NCBI RefSeq assembly: GCF_029369745.1
Contig: NZ_CP120210.1
Span: 2,914,001 to 2,978,000, forward strand
DNA length: 64,000 bases
Source of the DNA: Amycolatopsis sp. QT-25
Lineage (GTDB): Bacteria; Actinomycetota; Actinomycetes; Mycobacteriales; Pseudonocardiaceae
Reading direction: 5' to 3'
The notes beneath the pieces are model-generated. The model saw only the letters and a list, made by a program, of their open reading frames with translations. It had not been told where the DNA came from and searched no databases. Positions 39,191 to 48,869 of the stretch are shown one piece after another. Numbering within the stretch: position 1 is the stretch's first letter; the number at the start of each line of letters is the position of its first letter. Position numbers and translations under genes: made by a program.

Positions 39191-40420
39191 ATGCGACTTT
39201 TCGGCCCGCTCGTGGACCGGGCGACCTACCGCAGGTGGGTCTACTTCATCCTCGGTGGCGCCCTGAGCGTGCCGTATCTGCTCTTCGCCGCCATCGTGGT
39301 GCCGTCGCTGCTGCCTCTCGTCGTGACGGCGGAGCGCGGGCTCGTCATCGCGGCGATCACCCTCGTCCTGGTGATCGTCGCGTCGTCGTTCATCCCCGCC
39401 GTCCGGGTGCTGGAGGGCGCGGCCGTCCGGGAGCTGCTGGACGATCCCGTGCCGGGAGTGACGTTCGGGCCCGCGGGGAACTGGCCCGTCCGGCTGCGGT
39501 CGACGGCGATGTACCTGCTGCACGTGGGCACCGGTTGCGCCGTCAGCCTGGCGAGCCTGTTCGTCCCGGTCGGTTTCGGGTTCACGATCGCGGCCCCGTT
39601 CACCGGCCGGATCGCACTGTCCACAGCGGATCCGATCGTGGTGCCGAAGGGCTGGGCGGGCGCGTGGATCCCGGTGGCGTTCCTGCTCGGCGTCGTGGCG
39701 CTGGCCTACGTGGTGTGGGGAGCGGGCGCGGTACTGACCCGCTGCGCCAAGAGCCTGCTGGGGATCTCCGCCGCGGAACGGATCGCGCAGCTGGAAAAGC
39801 GCACCGAACAGCTCGCCGAACGCAACCGGCTGGCGCGGGAACTGCACGACTCGGTCGGACACGCGCTCAGTGTCGTGACCATCCAGGCCGGGGCGGCGCG
39901 CCGGACCCTGCGGACCGATCCCGGCTTCACCGAACAGGCGCTCACCGCGATCGAGGACTCGGCACGGGCCGCGCTGGACGATCTCGACCACGTGCTCGGA
40001 CTGCTGCGCGACGAGGCGTCGTCACGGGCGCCGCAAGCAGGGCTGGCGGAGTTGCCCGCGCTGGTCGAGGCCACGCGGCTGGCGGGCGCCGAAGTGACCG
40101 CGGAGGTGCGGGGCGAACCGGCCTCGGTGCCGCCTGTCGTCTCGCGCGAGGCGTACCGGATCTTGCAGGAATGCCTGACGAACGCGCTGCGGCACGCCGG
40201 TAAGGTGCCGGTGACGGTCCTCGTCGACGCCGGAGCGGAGCTCTTGCGGTTGCGGGTGGCCAACCCGCTCGGCACCGCGGCGCCGTCGCGGGACGGGGGC
40301 GGCCGAGGGCTACGGGGAATGACGGAACGCGTGGAAGTGCTCGGGGGCACGATCACCGCGGGGCGCGCGGACGAATACTGGAGGGTCGAGGTGGCGGTGC
40401 CATGGGGGAAGCGGCGATGA
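39191..40420 (+). CDS. Sensor histidine kinase (NarL/DesK type)
   Basis: A 409-residue membrane kinase. Membrane helices lie at about 17-43, 50-70, 105-130 and 155-185. HisKA_3 box RLARELHDSVGHALSVV has His about 219. ILQECLTNALRHAG is the N box and GRGLRGMTERVEVLGG the G box of the HATPase. The start ATG 39191 has AAAGAG upstream. The stop overlaps the response regulator start (ATGA). This is the DesK/NarX layout. What it senses cannot be seen; the TetR gene before it may control its transcription. Confidence 0.9.
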   Translation: MRLFGPLVDRATYRRWVYFILGGALSVPYLLFAAIVVPSLLPLVVTAERGLVIAAITLVLVIVASSFIPAVRVLEGAAVRELLDDPVPGVTFGPAGNWPVRLRSTAMYLLHVGTGCAVSLASLFVPVGFGFTIAAPFTGRIALSTADPIVVPKGWAGAWIPVAFLLGVVALAYVVWGAGAVLTRCAKSLLGISAAERIAQLEKRTEQLAERNRLARELHDSVGHALSVVTIQAGAARRTLRTDPGFTEQALTAIEDSARAALDDLDHVLGLLRDEASSRAPQAGLAELPALVEATRLAGAEVTAEVRGEPASVPPVVSREAYRILQECLTNALRHAGKVPVTVLVDAGAELLRLRVANPLGTAAPSRDGGGRGLRGMTERVEVLGGTITAGRADEYWRVEVAVPWGKRR

Positions 40421-41070
40421 GCATCGGGGTGCTGCTGGTCGACGACGAGCAGCTCATCCGGGCGGGGCTGCGGGCGATCGTCGCCTCCGAGCCGGACCTG
40501 GAGGTCGTGGGCGAAGCGGCTGACGGGGCCGAGGTGCCGGGACTGGTCTCGCGGTTCCGGCCGGACGTCGTGCTGATGGACGTCCGGATGCCTTCGGTCG
40601 ACGGGATCCGCGCGACCGCGCATCTCCTGTCCACCATGGACAACCCGCCGAAGGTGATCGTGGTGACCACCTTCGAGAACGACGACTACGTCTACGACGC
40701 CCTGCTCGCCGGTGCCAGCGGGTTCTTGCTCAAGCGGGCCCGGCCCGAGGAGATCGTCACGGCGATCCGGACGGTGGCGGCGGGGGAGTCGCTGCTGTTC
40801 CCGGCCGCGATCCGGCGGCTGGCCGCGCAGCGGGCGAACCGGGGGCCGCAGGACGGTCTCGCCCGTGCCGGGCTCACCGAACGCGAACGCGAGGTGCTGC
40901 GGCTGATGGCGGGCGGACTGTCCAATGTGGAGATCGCGGGCGAGCTGTACCTCGGCGTGCAGACGGTGAAGACACACGTCGGGAACGTGCTCGCGAAACT
41001 CGGCGCGAGGGATCGGACGCAGGCCGTGATCAAGGCCTACGACACCGGCTTCGTCACACCGGCGGGCTGA
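40417..41070 (+). CDS. LuxR-type response regulator
   Basis: A 217-residue NarL/LuxR regulator and partner of the preceding kinase. The receiver has LLVDDEQLIRAGL with acidic residues 9-10, LMDVRMPSVDG with phospho-acceptor Asp about 55, and GFLLKRARPEE with the conserved Lys. The C-terminal HTH LTEREREVLRLMAGGLSNVEIAGELYLGVQTVKTHVGNVLAKLGARDR is standard. ATG 40417 overlaps the kinase stop and has GGGGGAAG upstream; the frame start at 40402 is less likely. Targets unknown. Confidence 0.92.
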   Translation: MSIGVLLVDDEQLIRAGLRAIVASEPDLEVVGEAADGAEVPGLVSRFRPDVVLMDVRMPSVDGIRATAHLLSTMDNPPKVIVVTTFENDDYVYDALLAGASGFLLKRARPEEIVTAIRTVAAGESLLFPAAIRRLAAQRANRGPQDGLARAGLTEREREVLRLMAGGLSNVEIAGELYLGVQTVKTHVGNVLAKLGARDRTQAVIKAYDTGFVTPAG

Positions 41071-41210
41071 ACGCGGCAGGGCTCCCGGTGGGATATCGAC
41101 GGCACTCGTCTCCTGCTGGGGTCGGGCACGTCGGAACGGCGCGGGGCGCCGCCGGCGAGGTCGACGAACGCTTCTCGGCCTACCACGCCGCCTACGCCCT
41201 CTGTCTCTCC

Positions 41211-41274
41211 CGCAATTCGTCATCTCCTTGCGATGATCCCCGCGCGGACCATCGCAAGGAGATGACGAATCGCG
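41211..41274. terminator. Second-family palindrome between convergent genes
   Basis: 25-bp arms 41211-41235 and 41250-41274 with one mismatch, beginning CGCAATTCGTCATCTCC. It lies just beyond the EAL-CBS-GGDEF stop and 140 bases after the response regulator, where it may end both. Confidence 0.7.
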
Positions 41275-41280
41275 ACGGGG

Positions 41281-42963
41281 TCAGAAGCCGGCGGCACGTT
41301 GCGCGGGAAGGCCGCGCGTCGGGATCCCGCGCAACACCTCGACGCGGTCCGAACCCGGCCGTCCGAGCACCCAGCTCGACCCGGGAACCTCCTTGGCGCG
41401 TTTCTTCAGCGGCGCCAAGAGCCGGGAAGCGTCCTTGTAGGACCCGATCGCGCCGTGCCCGCACACCAGGGTCGCCAGGGAAACCGTCACCGGCAGCCCG
41501 TCGGCCGACCACGGCGTGTCCAGCAGTGCCGCGGCCACCGTGCCGATCTCGTCGACGTCGCAGGCGATCAGGAAGTCGTCCCCGCCGACGTGGCTGACGC
41601 GCATCCGGCGCAGCCGGGCCTCGAGATCGGTGAGGGTCCGGCCGAGCGTGCGGATCAGGTCGTCGCCCGCGGCGAACCCGGCGGTGTCGTTGACCGTCTT
41701 GAACGAGTCGACGTCCAGCCACGCCGCGACGAACGGCTCCCGCGCGTTGATCCGGCGATCGACGTCCCTGGCGACGGCGTCGCTGCCGGGCAGCCGGGTC
41801 AGCGGGCTCAACGAGACCGCCTCCTCGACCTTCGCCTCCGCGACCCCGCGGACGACCTCGTTCACCAGCACCACACCGACACACCGGCCGCGGTCGTCGA
41901 CCACCACGACGTCGTCACCGGTCCGGCCCCAGTCCGCGTCGGTGACCAGTTCGAGGAATTCGAGCGCGCTCGCGTCGGCGTGGATCGTGTGCGGCCGGTC
42001 GGCGAGCCGCGACGCCTGCCGTTTGGCGTGCAGGGCGTGGCCGTACAACCCGGTGACCGCGAGCAGGAACCGCGTCCGGTCGATCGACCACTGTGGACGG
42101 TGCCGGTCGTCGATGCCGACGATGCCGCTCGGCCCGTCGGCGGCGGCCAGCACCTCGCGCACGTCGTCACAGGTCGCGTCCTCCGGCAGCGTGGTCGCGG
42201 GCCGGAGGAAGTCACCGACGCGGCGGGCGCGGGCGGTGCCGGGGACCAGCGGACCGGGCGCGTCCGGCGCGGGCAGCGGCGCGTGGTCGCCGTCCGGCGG
42301 GGCGAGCAGGTTGCCCTGCGCGATGCGCACGCCGAGCCGCCGGGCGGACTCCAGCTGGTCGGTGGTCTCGAGCCCGGTCGCGACCAGGCGGTTGTCGGTG
42401 CGGGACGCGAAATGCAGCACCGCTTCGACCACCGCGACGGCGGCCGGGTCGTGCGGCAGGCCGCGCAGCACGCTGCGGTCCAGTTTCACCAGGTCCACCG
42501 GCGCCGAAGCGAGCAGGGTGAGCGGGAGGTCGCCGCGGCCGAGGCCGTCGAGCGCGAGCCGGAACCCGAGGTCGGTGAGCCGCCGCATACCGGTGAGCAG
42601 CAGGTCGGCGGGGATCTGCGTGAACGGCGGCCCGATCTCCAGCACGACGTCCCTGGTCCGGCGGCCCGCCAGGCCGAGCGCCTCGGTCAGCGGGTCGAAG
42701 TGGGCAGGCGGTGCGGCCACCGTCCGTGCGGACAGGTTCAGGTGCAGGGGGAGGGCGGCCTGCGGCTCGCGCAGCTGCCGGACGGCCTCGGCGGCCAGCC
42801 CGACGTCGACCTCGGCCAGCCTGCCGCTGCGCCGGGCGTCGGCGAGCAGTTCGTGGGCGGTGCCGCGGCCCGGCCGTGCCAAGGCCTCGAACGCGACGAC
42901 GCCACCGGTGTGCAGGCTGTACAACGGCTGGTAAGCGAAGCGGACAGCGATCTGCAACGTCAC
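41281..42963 (-). CDS. EAL-CBS-GGDEF cyclic-di-GMP protein with altered EAL residues
   Basis: A 560-residue cytosolic protein of the EAL-CBS-GGDEF layout. The EAL domain (about 5-235) keeps EAL at 26-28 and LHLNLSAR and the Lys in VDLVKLDRS. However, the usual acidic pair of DDFG is LDGLG (D139, G140), and AEGVE is ATGLE, so hydrolysis is doubtful. The middle (about 245-390) has two CBS-like units. The C-terminal GGDEF domain begins near LTRLPGSDAVARD and has SHVGGDDFLI, a permissible variant. It could be a synthase controlled by nucleotides bound to CBS. ATG 42963 gives a clean start. Convergent with the two-component genes. Confidence 0.85.
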   Translation of the reverse strand: MTLQIAVRFAYQPLYSLHTGGVVAFEALARPGRGTAHELLADARRSGRLAEVDVGLAAEAVRQLREPQAALPLHLNLSARTVAAPPAHFDPLTEALGLAGRRTRDVVLEIGPPFTQIPADLLLTGMRRLTDLGFRLALDGLGRGDLPLTLLASAPVDLVKLDRSVLRGLPHDPAAVAVVEAVLHFASRTDNRLVATGLETTDQLESARRLGVRIAQGNLLAPPDGDHAPLPAPDAPGPLVPGTARARRVGDFLRPATTLPEDATCDDVREVLAAADGPSGIVGIDDRHRPQWSIDRTRFLLAVTGLYGHALHAKRQASRLADRPHTIHADASALEFLELVTDADWGRTGDDVVVVDDRGRCVGVVLVNEVVRGVAEAKVEEAVSLSPLTRLPGSDAVARDVDRRINAREPFVAAWLDVDSFKTVNDTAGFAAGDDLIRTLGRTLTDLEARLRRMRVSHVGGDDFLIACDVDEIGTVAAALLDTPWSADGLPVTVSLATLVCGHGAIGSYKDASRLLAPLKKRAKEVPGSSWVLGRPGSDRVEVLRGIPTRGLPAQRAAGF

Positions 42964-43035
42964 AAGCGCATGTTCGCGGGTGCCGGAAGGAAACGAAATA
43001 CGTGTCGACTGATGTTCATCGTGCAGGCACCCGGG

Positions 43036-44163
43036 TTACCTAGAACGGCGTAACGCACGCCACCCGATCAGGTGTTTTCTCACTTGCCATGGTGACAATC
43101 GGAAAAATGCCGACATCGCTTCGACGGTACCCGGAAGATCTTCACGACCGCTGGTGAAGGCCCGCTGGAGCGGGGTGGGCAACGTGAAGAACAGATCGAA
43201 GAACACCGGTACCGATTCGGACGGCATCCCGCACAGCGCGCGCAACCCGTGTCGCCGCAACCCGTGCACGGTACGCGCCGAGGACGGCCACAGCGCCCGG
43301 TGCGCCGCCGTCGCGACCGCGGCGGGCCCTCGGTCCCAGGCCAGGGCGACGGCGTCGGCCACCGGCTCCGCGAGCCGCACCGACGTCGCGACGCTGTACC
43401 CGGTCGCCGGGTGCACCAGCCCGGCGGCGGCACCGAAGGGCACCGTCCGGCCGCGCCGGGGCACCGGCACGTCGAGCACGATCCGCACGCGCTCCTCGCG
43501 CCCGCGTGACGTCAGCCCCACGGCCTCGAGCCGGGCGCGCAACCGTGCCGCCAGTACTTCCAGCGGCAGACCGGGTTTGCGGGCCAGCGAGGTCTCTTCG
43601 ACCAGGACGGAGCCGTCACCGAGCGGCAGCACGTACAGGAATCCGGACTCGGTCTCCCGCCAGTCCATGAACACGGCGGTGTCCGGGCCGTCGACCAGCC
43701 GCAGCGCGTCCTCGGCCGCGAGGACGGCACCGAACGCCGTCTGTTCGTACCGGTTGCCCCGCGGCCGGGCACCGGAGGCGTCGACATAGAGACCTGTCGC
43801 GAGGACCCTGCCGCCATCGAGGCGCACTGTCGACCCCCGAGCGCCGTGGTCCACACCGGACACGGTCCCGGTGACGACGTCGTAGCCACCGTCCAGCCAC
43901 GTGCGCAGGCCGGCGTTGTCCAGCACCAGGTACTGCCGATCGAGCACATGCGGCCGGGTCCCGAAGGCCAAGGTGGCCGAAGGCGCACAGGCGACGGCGC
44001 TTTCCGGCAGCGCGGGCAGCTCGTCGGCCCACAGGCCGTAGGTCGCCCGCCAGCGCCTGCCCGGCGCCGGGTCGATCAGGGTCGTCTCCAGGCCACGCCG
44101 GGCACAGGCACGTGCGAGCGCTCGCCCGGCCGGGCCCCCGCCCGCGATCACTACGTCCGCCAC
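43036..44163 (-). CDS. Lycopene cyclase-like FAD protein (CrtY/CrtL)
   Basis: A 375-residue flavoprotein of the lycopene beta-cyclase family. VVIAGGGPAGRALARACARRGLETTLIDP is the dinucleotide-binding fold, followed by WRATYGLWADELP; LDRQYLVLDNAGLRTWL, LYVDASGARPR, FMDWRETESGFLYVLPLGDGSVLVEETSLARKPGL and FGAAAGLVHPATGYSVATSVR are all family segments, the last being the cyclase signature. It would cyclise lycopene to carotene-type rings. No crtE, crtB or crtI is nearby, so the rest of the pathway is elsewhere or the role is different. Divergent from the dGTPase. Confidence 0.85.
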   Translation of the reverse strand: MADVVIAGGGPAGRALARACARRGLETTLIDPAPGRRWRATYGLWADELPALPESAVACAPSATLAFGTRPHVLDRQYLVLDNAGLRTWLDGGYDVVTGTVSGVDHGARGSTVRLDGGRVLATGLYVDASGARPRGNRYEQTAFGAVLAAEDALRLVDGPDTAVFMDWRETESGFLYVLPLGDGSVLVEETSLARKPGLPLEVLAARLRARLEAVGLTSRGREERVRIVLDVPVPRRGRTVPFGAAAGLVHPATGYSVATSVRLAEPVADAVALAWDRGPAAVATAAHRALWPSSARTVHGLRRHGLRALCGMPSESVPVFFDLFFTLPTPLQRAFTSGREDLPGTVEAMSAFFRLSPWQVRKHLIGWRALRRSR

Positions 44164-44191
44164 CTGGGCAGTGTCTCAAAGCCGCGCCGGA

Positions 44192-44197
44192 TACGGT
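44192..44197 (+). promoter_or_regulatory. -10 element of a leaderless start
   Basis: TACGGT ends 7 bases before ATG 44205, and there is no purine-rich site between. The same pattern recurs elsewhere in the window. Confidence 0.4.
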
Positions 44198-44204
44198 GTG
44201 CCGC

Positions 44205-45767
44205 ATGGAACAGACGGACCCGAGGGCATGGCGGCGCGACCCGGAGAACGCGAACGCCGGGTTCAGCGATCTCGCCACGAGCCCGTTCCGGATCGACCGG
44301 GACCGGATCGCCGCCTCGCCGTTCTTCGCCCGGCTCGGCGGCGTGACCCAGGTCGTCAGCGCCGGGGGCGCCGGGTTGCTGCACAACCGGCTCACGCACA
44401 GCCTCAAGGTCGCCCAGGTCGCGCGCGCCATCGCCGAGCGGATCAACGCGAGCGGCGATTCCGCCGAACTCGCCGCGAAGCTGGGTGGCTGCGATCCGGA
44501 CGTCGCCGAGGCCGCCGCGCTCGCGCACGACCTGGGGCATCCGCCGTTCGGCCATCTCGGCGAGCAGACCCTGGACCGGATCGCCCGCCACCGCTTCGGT
44601 CTCGCGGACGGCTTCGAAGGCAACGCGCAGTCGTTCCGCATCATCACCACCACCGACGTGCGCGGCCCGTCGGCTTCCGGGCTCGATCTCACCACGGCGG
44701 TGCGCGCCGCGGTGCTGAAGTACCCGTGGGCGCGGTTGCACGTGCCCGATCCGCATCCGACCTCGATGCCCGTCCAGCCGCGCGGCGCGGCCGAACCGGC
44801 CGACGCCCCCGGCACCGGCGCGAGCAAGTTTTCCGCCTACAGCACCGAACTCGACGACTTCACGCAGGCGCGGGCCCCGTTCGACGGCCGCATCGAACCG
44901 TGGCAGCAGACCGTCGAAGCGTCCGTGATGGACACCGCGGACGACATCGCCTATGCCATCCACGACCTCCAGGACTTCCACCGGATCGGTGTACTGCAGC
45001 ACGCGCCGGTCGCGGCCGAGTTCGCCGGTTGGGTCGACCACGCGCTGGAACTGGCCGGATTGGACGACGCGACCTTGACCGCCGAACGGCGGCTTCCCGG
45101 CCGTTCGCTGGAACGGCTGCGCCGCCGGATGCACGCCAAGGACGGCTGGATCGTCGACGACGACGCCTTCACCAGCGCCGTGGCCCGTGTCCGCGCCGAA
45201 CTCGTCGACGGCCTGCTGGCCACCGGGTTCGACGGTTCCATCGAGGCGGAGCAGGCCACCGCCGCCTTCTCCGCGAAGTGGACCGCGCGGCTCGTCGACG
45301 GGGTGCAGGTGGTCGCGTCGCCTTCGGCCCGCACGGGGCACCTCACCCTGCGGCCCGCGCAGTGGCACGAGGTGCAGGTGCTGAAGTTCGTGCACCGGCA
45401 ATTCGTGTTGCTACGCCCGGAATTGGCGCTGCACCAGCGCGGGCAGGCGAGCCTGGTGACCACCCTGGTCGACGCGCTCGACGCCTGGCTGCTCGACCGG
45501 GACGAGTTCTACCGGCTACCGCGACGGTTGCACGACTTGGTCGAGTTGGCGCGGTCCGAGTTCTCCACACTGGCGCGGACGTCGCCGGAACTGCTCATCG
45601 GGGCGACCGGGGAACCGGTCACCGGTGCCGACGCCGTGCGCGGTCTGGCACGAGGACGGGCGGTCGTGGACTTCGTGGCATCGCTGACGGACAAGCAGGC
45701 GGTGACCCTTTTGGACGGCTTGTCCGGCCGTGCTTCGCAGCCCTGGTCGGATTCGTTCGTCCTGTAG
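44205..45767 (+). CDS. dgt: dGTP triphosphohydrolase-like HD protein
   Basis: Hydrolyses dGTP (and often other dNTPs) to nucleoside and triphosphate, limiting the dNTP pool. 520 residues: TDPRAWRRDPENANAGFSDLATSPFRIDRDRI at the N-terminus, LHNRLTHSLKVAQVARAIAERI with the first metal His, and AAALAHDLGHPPFGHLGEQTLD with the HD pair. ETVEASVMDTADDIAYAIHDLQDF carries the final Asp. ATG 44205 is preferred to the upstream in-frame start at 44112, which lies inside the divergent gene. Starts leaderless. Whether dGTP is the real substrate cannot be told. Confidence 0.92.
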   Translation: MEQTDPRAWRRDPENANAGFSDLATSPFRIDRDRIAASPFFARLGGVTQVVSAGGAGLLHNRLTHSLKVAQVARAIAERINASGDSAELAAKLGGCDPDVAEAAALAHDLGHPPFGHLGEQTLDRIARHRFGLADGFEGNAQSFRIITTTDVRGPSASGLDLTTAVRAAVLKYPWARLHVPDPHPTSMPVQPRGAAEPADAPGTGASKFSAYSTELDDFTQARAPFDGRIEPWQQTVEASVMDTADDIAYAIHDLQDFHRIGVLQHAPVAAEFAGWVDHALELAGLDDATLTAERRLPGRSLERLRRRMHAKDGWIVDDDAFTSAVARVRAELVDGLLATGFDGSIEAEQATAAFSAKWTARLVDGVQVVASPSARTGHLTLRPAQWHEVQVLKFVHRQFVLLRPELALHQRGQASLVTTLVDALDAWLLDRDEFYRLPRRLHDLVELARSEFSTLARTSPELLIGATGEPVTGADAVRGLARGRAVVDFVASLTDKQAVTLLDGLSGRASQPWSDSFVL

Positions 45768-45944
45768 CGACGCGATTACCCTGAACGGCCCACGGCCCGC
45801 GCCCGAATCCGGAGAATCTCCCGCCGACGTCACCCGAACGGCTCCTGCCGCCGGCGCACGCTCGGTACTTAGGTTGATCGAGCCGGTGATCGCCGGCGTC
45901 GGTCAGCGTGAGTCGGGGCACGCGCCCAGGAATCGGAGGCGCAC

Positions 45945-48860
45945 GTGCGTCCAACCCGTTCTAGCAGGAGAAGAAGAACGATCCTGACCGCGGGCACCGC
46001 TGCCCTCGTCACCGCGCTGGGCCTGGTGAGCCCGCCCGTCGCGGTGGCGGAAAGCGGCTCGTCCCCGGACGCGTTCTCGGCGAACACCGTCCGGCAGATC
46101 GAGGCCCTGCAGTCGATCAAGAAGAGCCAGCACATCGGTGAGTCCAAAGTGGACAGCCGATTGCTCGTCGAACAGAAACTCCGCGCTCAGCGGATGCCGG
46201 CTTCCGCGGTTCCCGCACTGGGGTCTGGGGCGAACGTCTCCGCGGCCGGCACCGTACTCGTGGACATCCGGGGCCAGGTCTCGGAAGAACTCCTCAAGGG
46301 ACTGCGTGAATCCGGTGCGGGAATTCGCGCGGTGTCGCAGCGCTACGGCAGTGTGCGTGCCGAGGTTCCGCTGAACGCGGTCCCGGCGATCGCGGGCCGC
46401 GCCGACGTCAAGAAGGTCGAGACCGCCAACGAGGCGTTCACCGCCCGGCAGCTCGCCGAGCCCGCCACCGCGGGCAAACGGGAGGGCAAGGAACAGAAGG
46501 CCGTCCGGATCGCCGACGAGCTGAAGAAAGCCCTCGACGCCAAGGGACGGCCCGGCATCGCGGCAGGACCGCTCACCAGCGAGGGCGACCGCGCGCACAA
46601 CGCCGACACCGCCCGACAGCAGTTCGGCGTCACCGGGGTGGGCACCAAGATCTGCGCGCTGTCCGACGGCATCGACTCGCTCGCGACGTCACAAGCGCGC
46701 GGCGAACTCCCGGCGGGCGTCGATGTGATCCCCGGCCAGGAAGGTGACGGCGACGAGGGCACCGCGATGCTCGAGATCATCCACGATCTCGCGCCGAACG
46801 CGTCGCTCGGTTTCGCCAGCGCGTTCAACTCCGACGCCGGTTTCGCCGACAACATCCGCAAGCTGCGGTTCGACGCGGGGTGCGACGTCATCGTCGACGA
46901 CGTCCTGTACTTCAAGGAATCGCCGTTCCAGGACTGGATCATCGCCCAGGCCGTGAACGACGTGACCGCCGATGGTGCGCTCTACTTCTCCTCCGCGGGT
47001 AACGAGGGCAACGTCGCCGACGGCACCTCGGGCCACTGGGAAGGCGACTTCGTCGACTCCGGCAAGGGCGTCGGCAAGTTCGCCGGTACCGCGCACGATT
47101 TCGCCGGTGCCGCGGGCAACCAGATCTTCGAGCCGATTTCGGACGCCTCCTCGGCGCGGATTCCGGTCACGCTGTTCTGGTCGGACCCGCTGGGCGCCTC
47201 GAACAACGACTACGACCTGTACCTGCTGAACGCGGCGGGCGACGTCGTGGACTTCAGCCAGGACAACCAGACCGGCACCCAGGACGCCTACGAGCGGGTG
47301 GACACGCCCGCCGCCGGCGGCATCGGGCTCCGGCTGGCCATCGTCAAGTTCTCCGGTGAAGGCCGTTACCTTTCGCTTTCCGCTCTGCGGGGCCGTTTCT
47401 CCGACTCGGCCGATGGTCTCAAGGCCTACACCAGCCCTGGCGTGACCGTGGGCCACTCGGCCGCGCGGGACGCGTTCAGCGTCGCGGCGGCCCCGGCGGC
47501 CAAGGCGTTCCCGCGTGCGCTCGAACCGGGCGACCCGGCCAACCCGGCGGGCCCGTTCCCCGGTGCCTTCGGCGCCGCCACGAAGGTCGAACGGTTCACT
47601 TCGGACGGTCCGCGGCGAATGTTCTACCAGGCCGACGGCACGCCGATCACCCCGGGCAACGTGTCCGGGACCGGTGGTGAGGTCCGCGCCAAGCCGGACA
47701 TCACCGCGGCCGACGGCGTCTCCACCAGCGTCACCGGCTTCACCACCTTCTACGGTACGTCGGCCGCCGCCCCGCACGCCGCCGCGATCGCGGGCCTGGT
47801 GCTTTCGGGCAATCCGGGGCTGCCCCCGGCCGACGTACGCGAGGCGCTCGTCAACACCGCCGTCGACATCCTGACCCCGGGCCGCGACAACTCCAGCGGC
47901 GCGGGCGTCATCCTCGCCGACAAGGTGCTCGCCTACACCGGTGCCAGCCCGCAACCGCTCGCGTCTGCGGGCCGGCCGACGGTCACCCCGGCCGACGGCG
48001 GCTCCGCGCTCGACCCGGGCGACACCGCCAAGGTGACCCTGCCGGTGACCAACCGCGGCGACGGCACCGCGACGTCCACCAGTGTCGTGCTCTCCAGCCC
48101 GACCCCCGGTGTCACGGTGGCGCCGCGGTCGAAGTCGTACGGCACGATCAGCCCCGGCCAGACCGGCGTGAACGACTTCACCATCACCGTTCCCGCCACG
48201 CAGGAACTCGGGGTGCCGGTGGTGCTGAACGCGCGCGTGACCTTCGCGGGTTCGTACTCGCCGACGACCTCCACGTTCTCGCTGCCCGTCGGCACCCCGT
48301 CGCCGGTGTCGCGCGACTTCGCCTACACCGGTGCCGCCCTGGCGATCCCGGACAGCGACCCGACCGGCGTGACCGTGCCGATCGAGGTGAGCGGGGTCGG
48401 GCGCGCGTCGAAGCTGACGTTCTCGGTGGACGGGGCGGTCTGCAACGCCGACCAGGCCTCGACGACGGTGGGCATCGACCACTCGTATGCCGGCGACCTG
48501 GTCGGCACGCTGACGTCACCCTCGGGTGCCAAGGCGACCGTGTTCCAGCGCAGCGGCGGCTCGGGCAACAACCTGTGCCAGGTCGTCTTCGCCGACAACG
48601 CGGCCACCGCGTTCAGCTCGGTGAGCGCGGCGAACGCGCCGTTCACCGGCACCTACAAGCCGGCGCAGCCGCTCGGGGGCCTGGCCGCCGGTACGGCCGA
48701 CGGCATTTGGAAGTTCACCGCGGTGGACGTCGCCGGTGGCGACACCGGGTCGATCCGCTCGATCTCCTTGCACATCAACGGTTTCGTCCAGCCCGCCGCG
48801 GTTGAACGGCCCGCGGGCGTGGGGAGGTCGGTCGGACGTGGTCCGGTGAAGCCGGTCTAG
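45945..48860 (+). CDS. Secreted S8-like protease with Glu in place of the catalytic His, P domain
   Basis: A 971-residue exported protein. Residues 1-36 are a twin-basic, hydrophobic signal (RRRRTILTAGTAALVTAL, cleavage near AVA-ES). A propeptide-like region (37-220) precedes the S8 fold: KICALSDGIDSL with Asp241, GDGDEGTAMLEIIHDLAP with Glu271 where subtilases have His, ALYFSSAGNEG with oxyanion Asn353, and FYGTSAAAPHAAAIAG with Ser606. Residues 670-780 form a beta domain (CARDB-like). About 790-955 is a proprotein-convertase P domain with GIDHSYAGDLVGTLTSPSGA. The start is GTG 45945, five bases after GGAGG. Monocistronic; a palindrome follows the stop. Confidence 0.87.
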   Translation: MRPTRSSRRRRTILTAGTAALVTALGLVSPPVAVAESGSSPDAFSANTVRQIEALQSIKKSQHIGESKVDSRLLVEQKLRAQRMPASAVPALGSGANVSAAGTVLVDIRGQVSEELLKGLRESGAGIRAVSQRYGSVRAEVPLNAVPAIAGRADVKKVETANEAFTARQLAEPATAGKREGKEQKAVRIADELKKALDAKGRPGIAAGPLTSEGDRAHNADTARQQFGVTGVGTKICALSDGIDSLATSQARGELPAGVDVIPGQEGDGDEGTAMLEIIHDLAPNASLGFASAFNSDAGFADNIRKLRFDAGCDVIVDDVLYFKESPFQDWIIAQAVNDVTADGALYFSSAGNEGNVADGTSGHWEGDFVDSGKGVGKFAGTAHDFAGAAGNQIFEPISDASSARIPVTLFWSDPLGASNNDYDLYLLNAAGDVVDFSQDNQTGTQDAYERVDTPAAGGIGLRLAIVKFSGEGRYLSLSALRGRFSDSADGLKAYTSPGVTVGHSAARDAFSVAAAPAAKAFPRALEPGDPANPAGPFPGAFGAATKVERFTSDGPRRMFYQADGTPITPGNVSGTGGEVRAKPDITAADGVSTSVTGFTTFYGTSAAAPHAAAIAGLVLSGNPGLPPADVREALVNTAVDILTPGRDNSSGAGVILADKVLAYTGASPQPLASAGRPTVTPADGGSALDPGDTAKVTLPVTNRGDGTATSTSVVLSSPTPGVTVAPRSKSYGTISPGQTGVNDFTITVPATQELGVPVVLNARVTFAGSYSPTTSTFSLPVGTPSPVSRDFAYTGAALAIPDSDPTGVTVPIEVSGVGRASKLTFSVDGAVCNADQASTTVGIDHSYAGDLVGTLTSPSGAKATVFQRSGGSGNNLCQVVFADNAATAFSSVSAANAPFTGTYKPAQPLGGLAAGTADGIWKFTAVDVAGGDTGSIRSISLHINGFVQPAAVERPAGVGRSVGRGPVKPV

Positions 48861-48869
48861 TCCTTTTGT

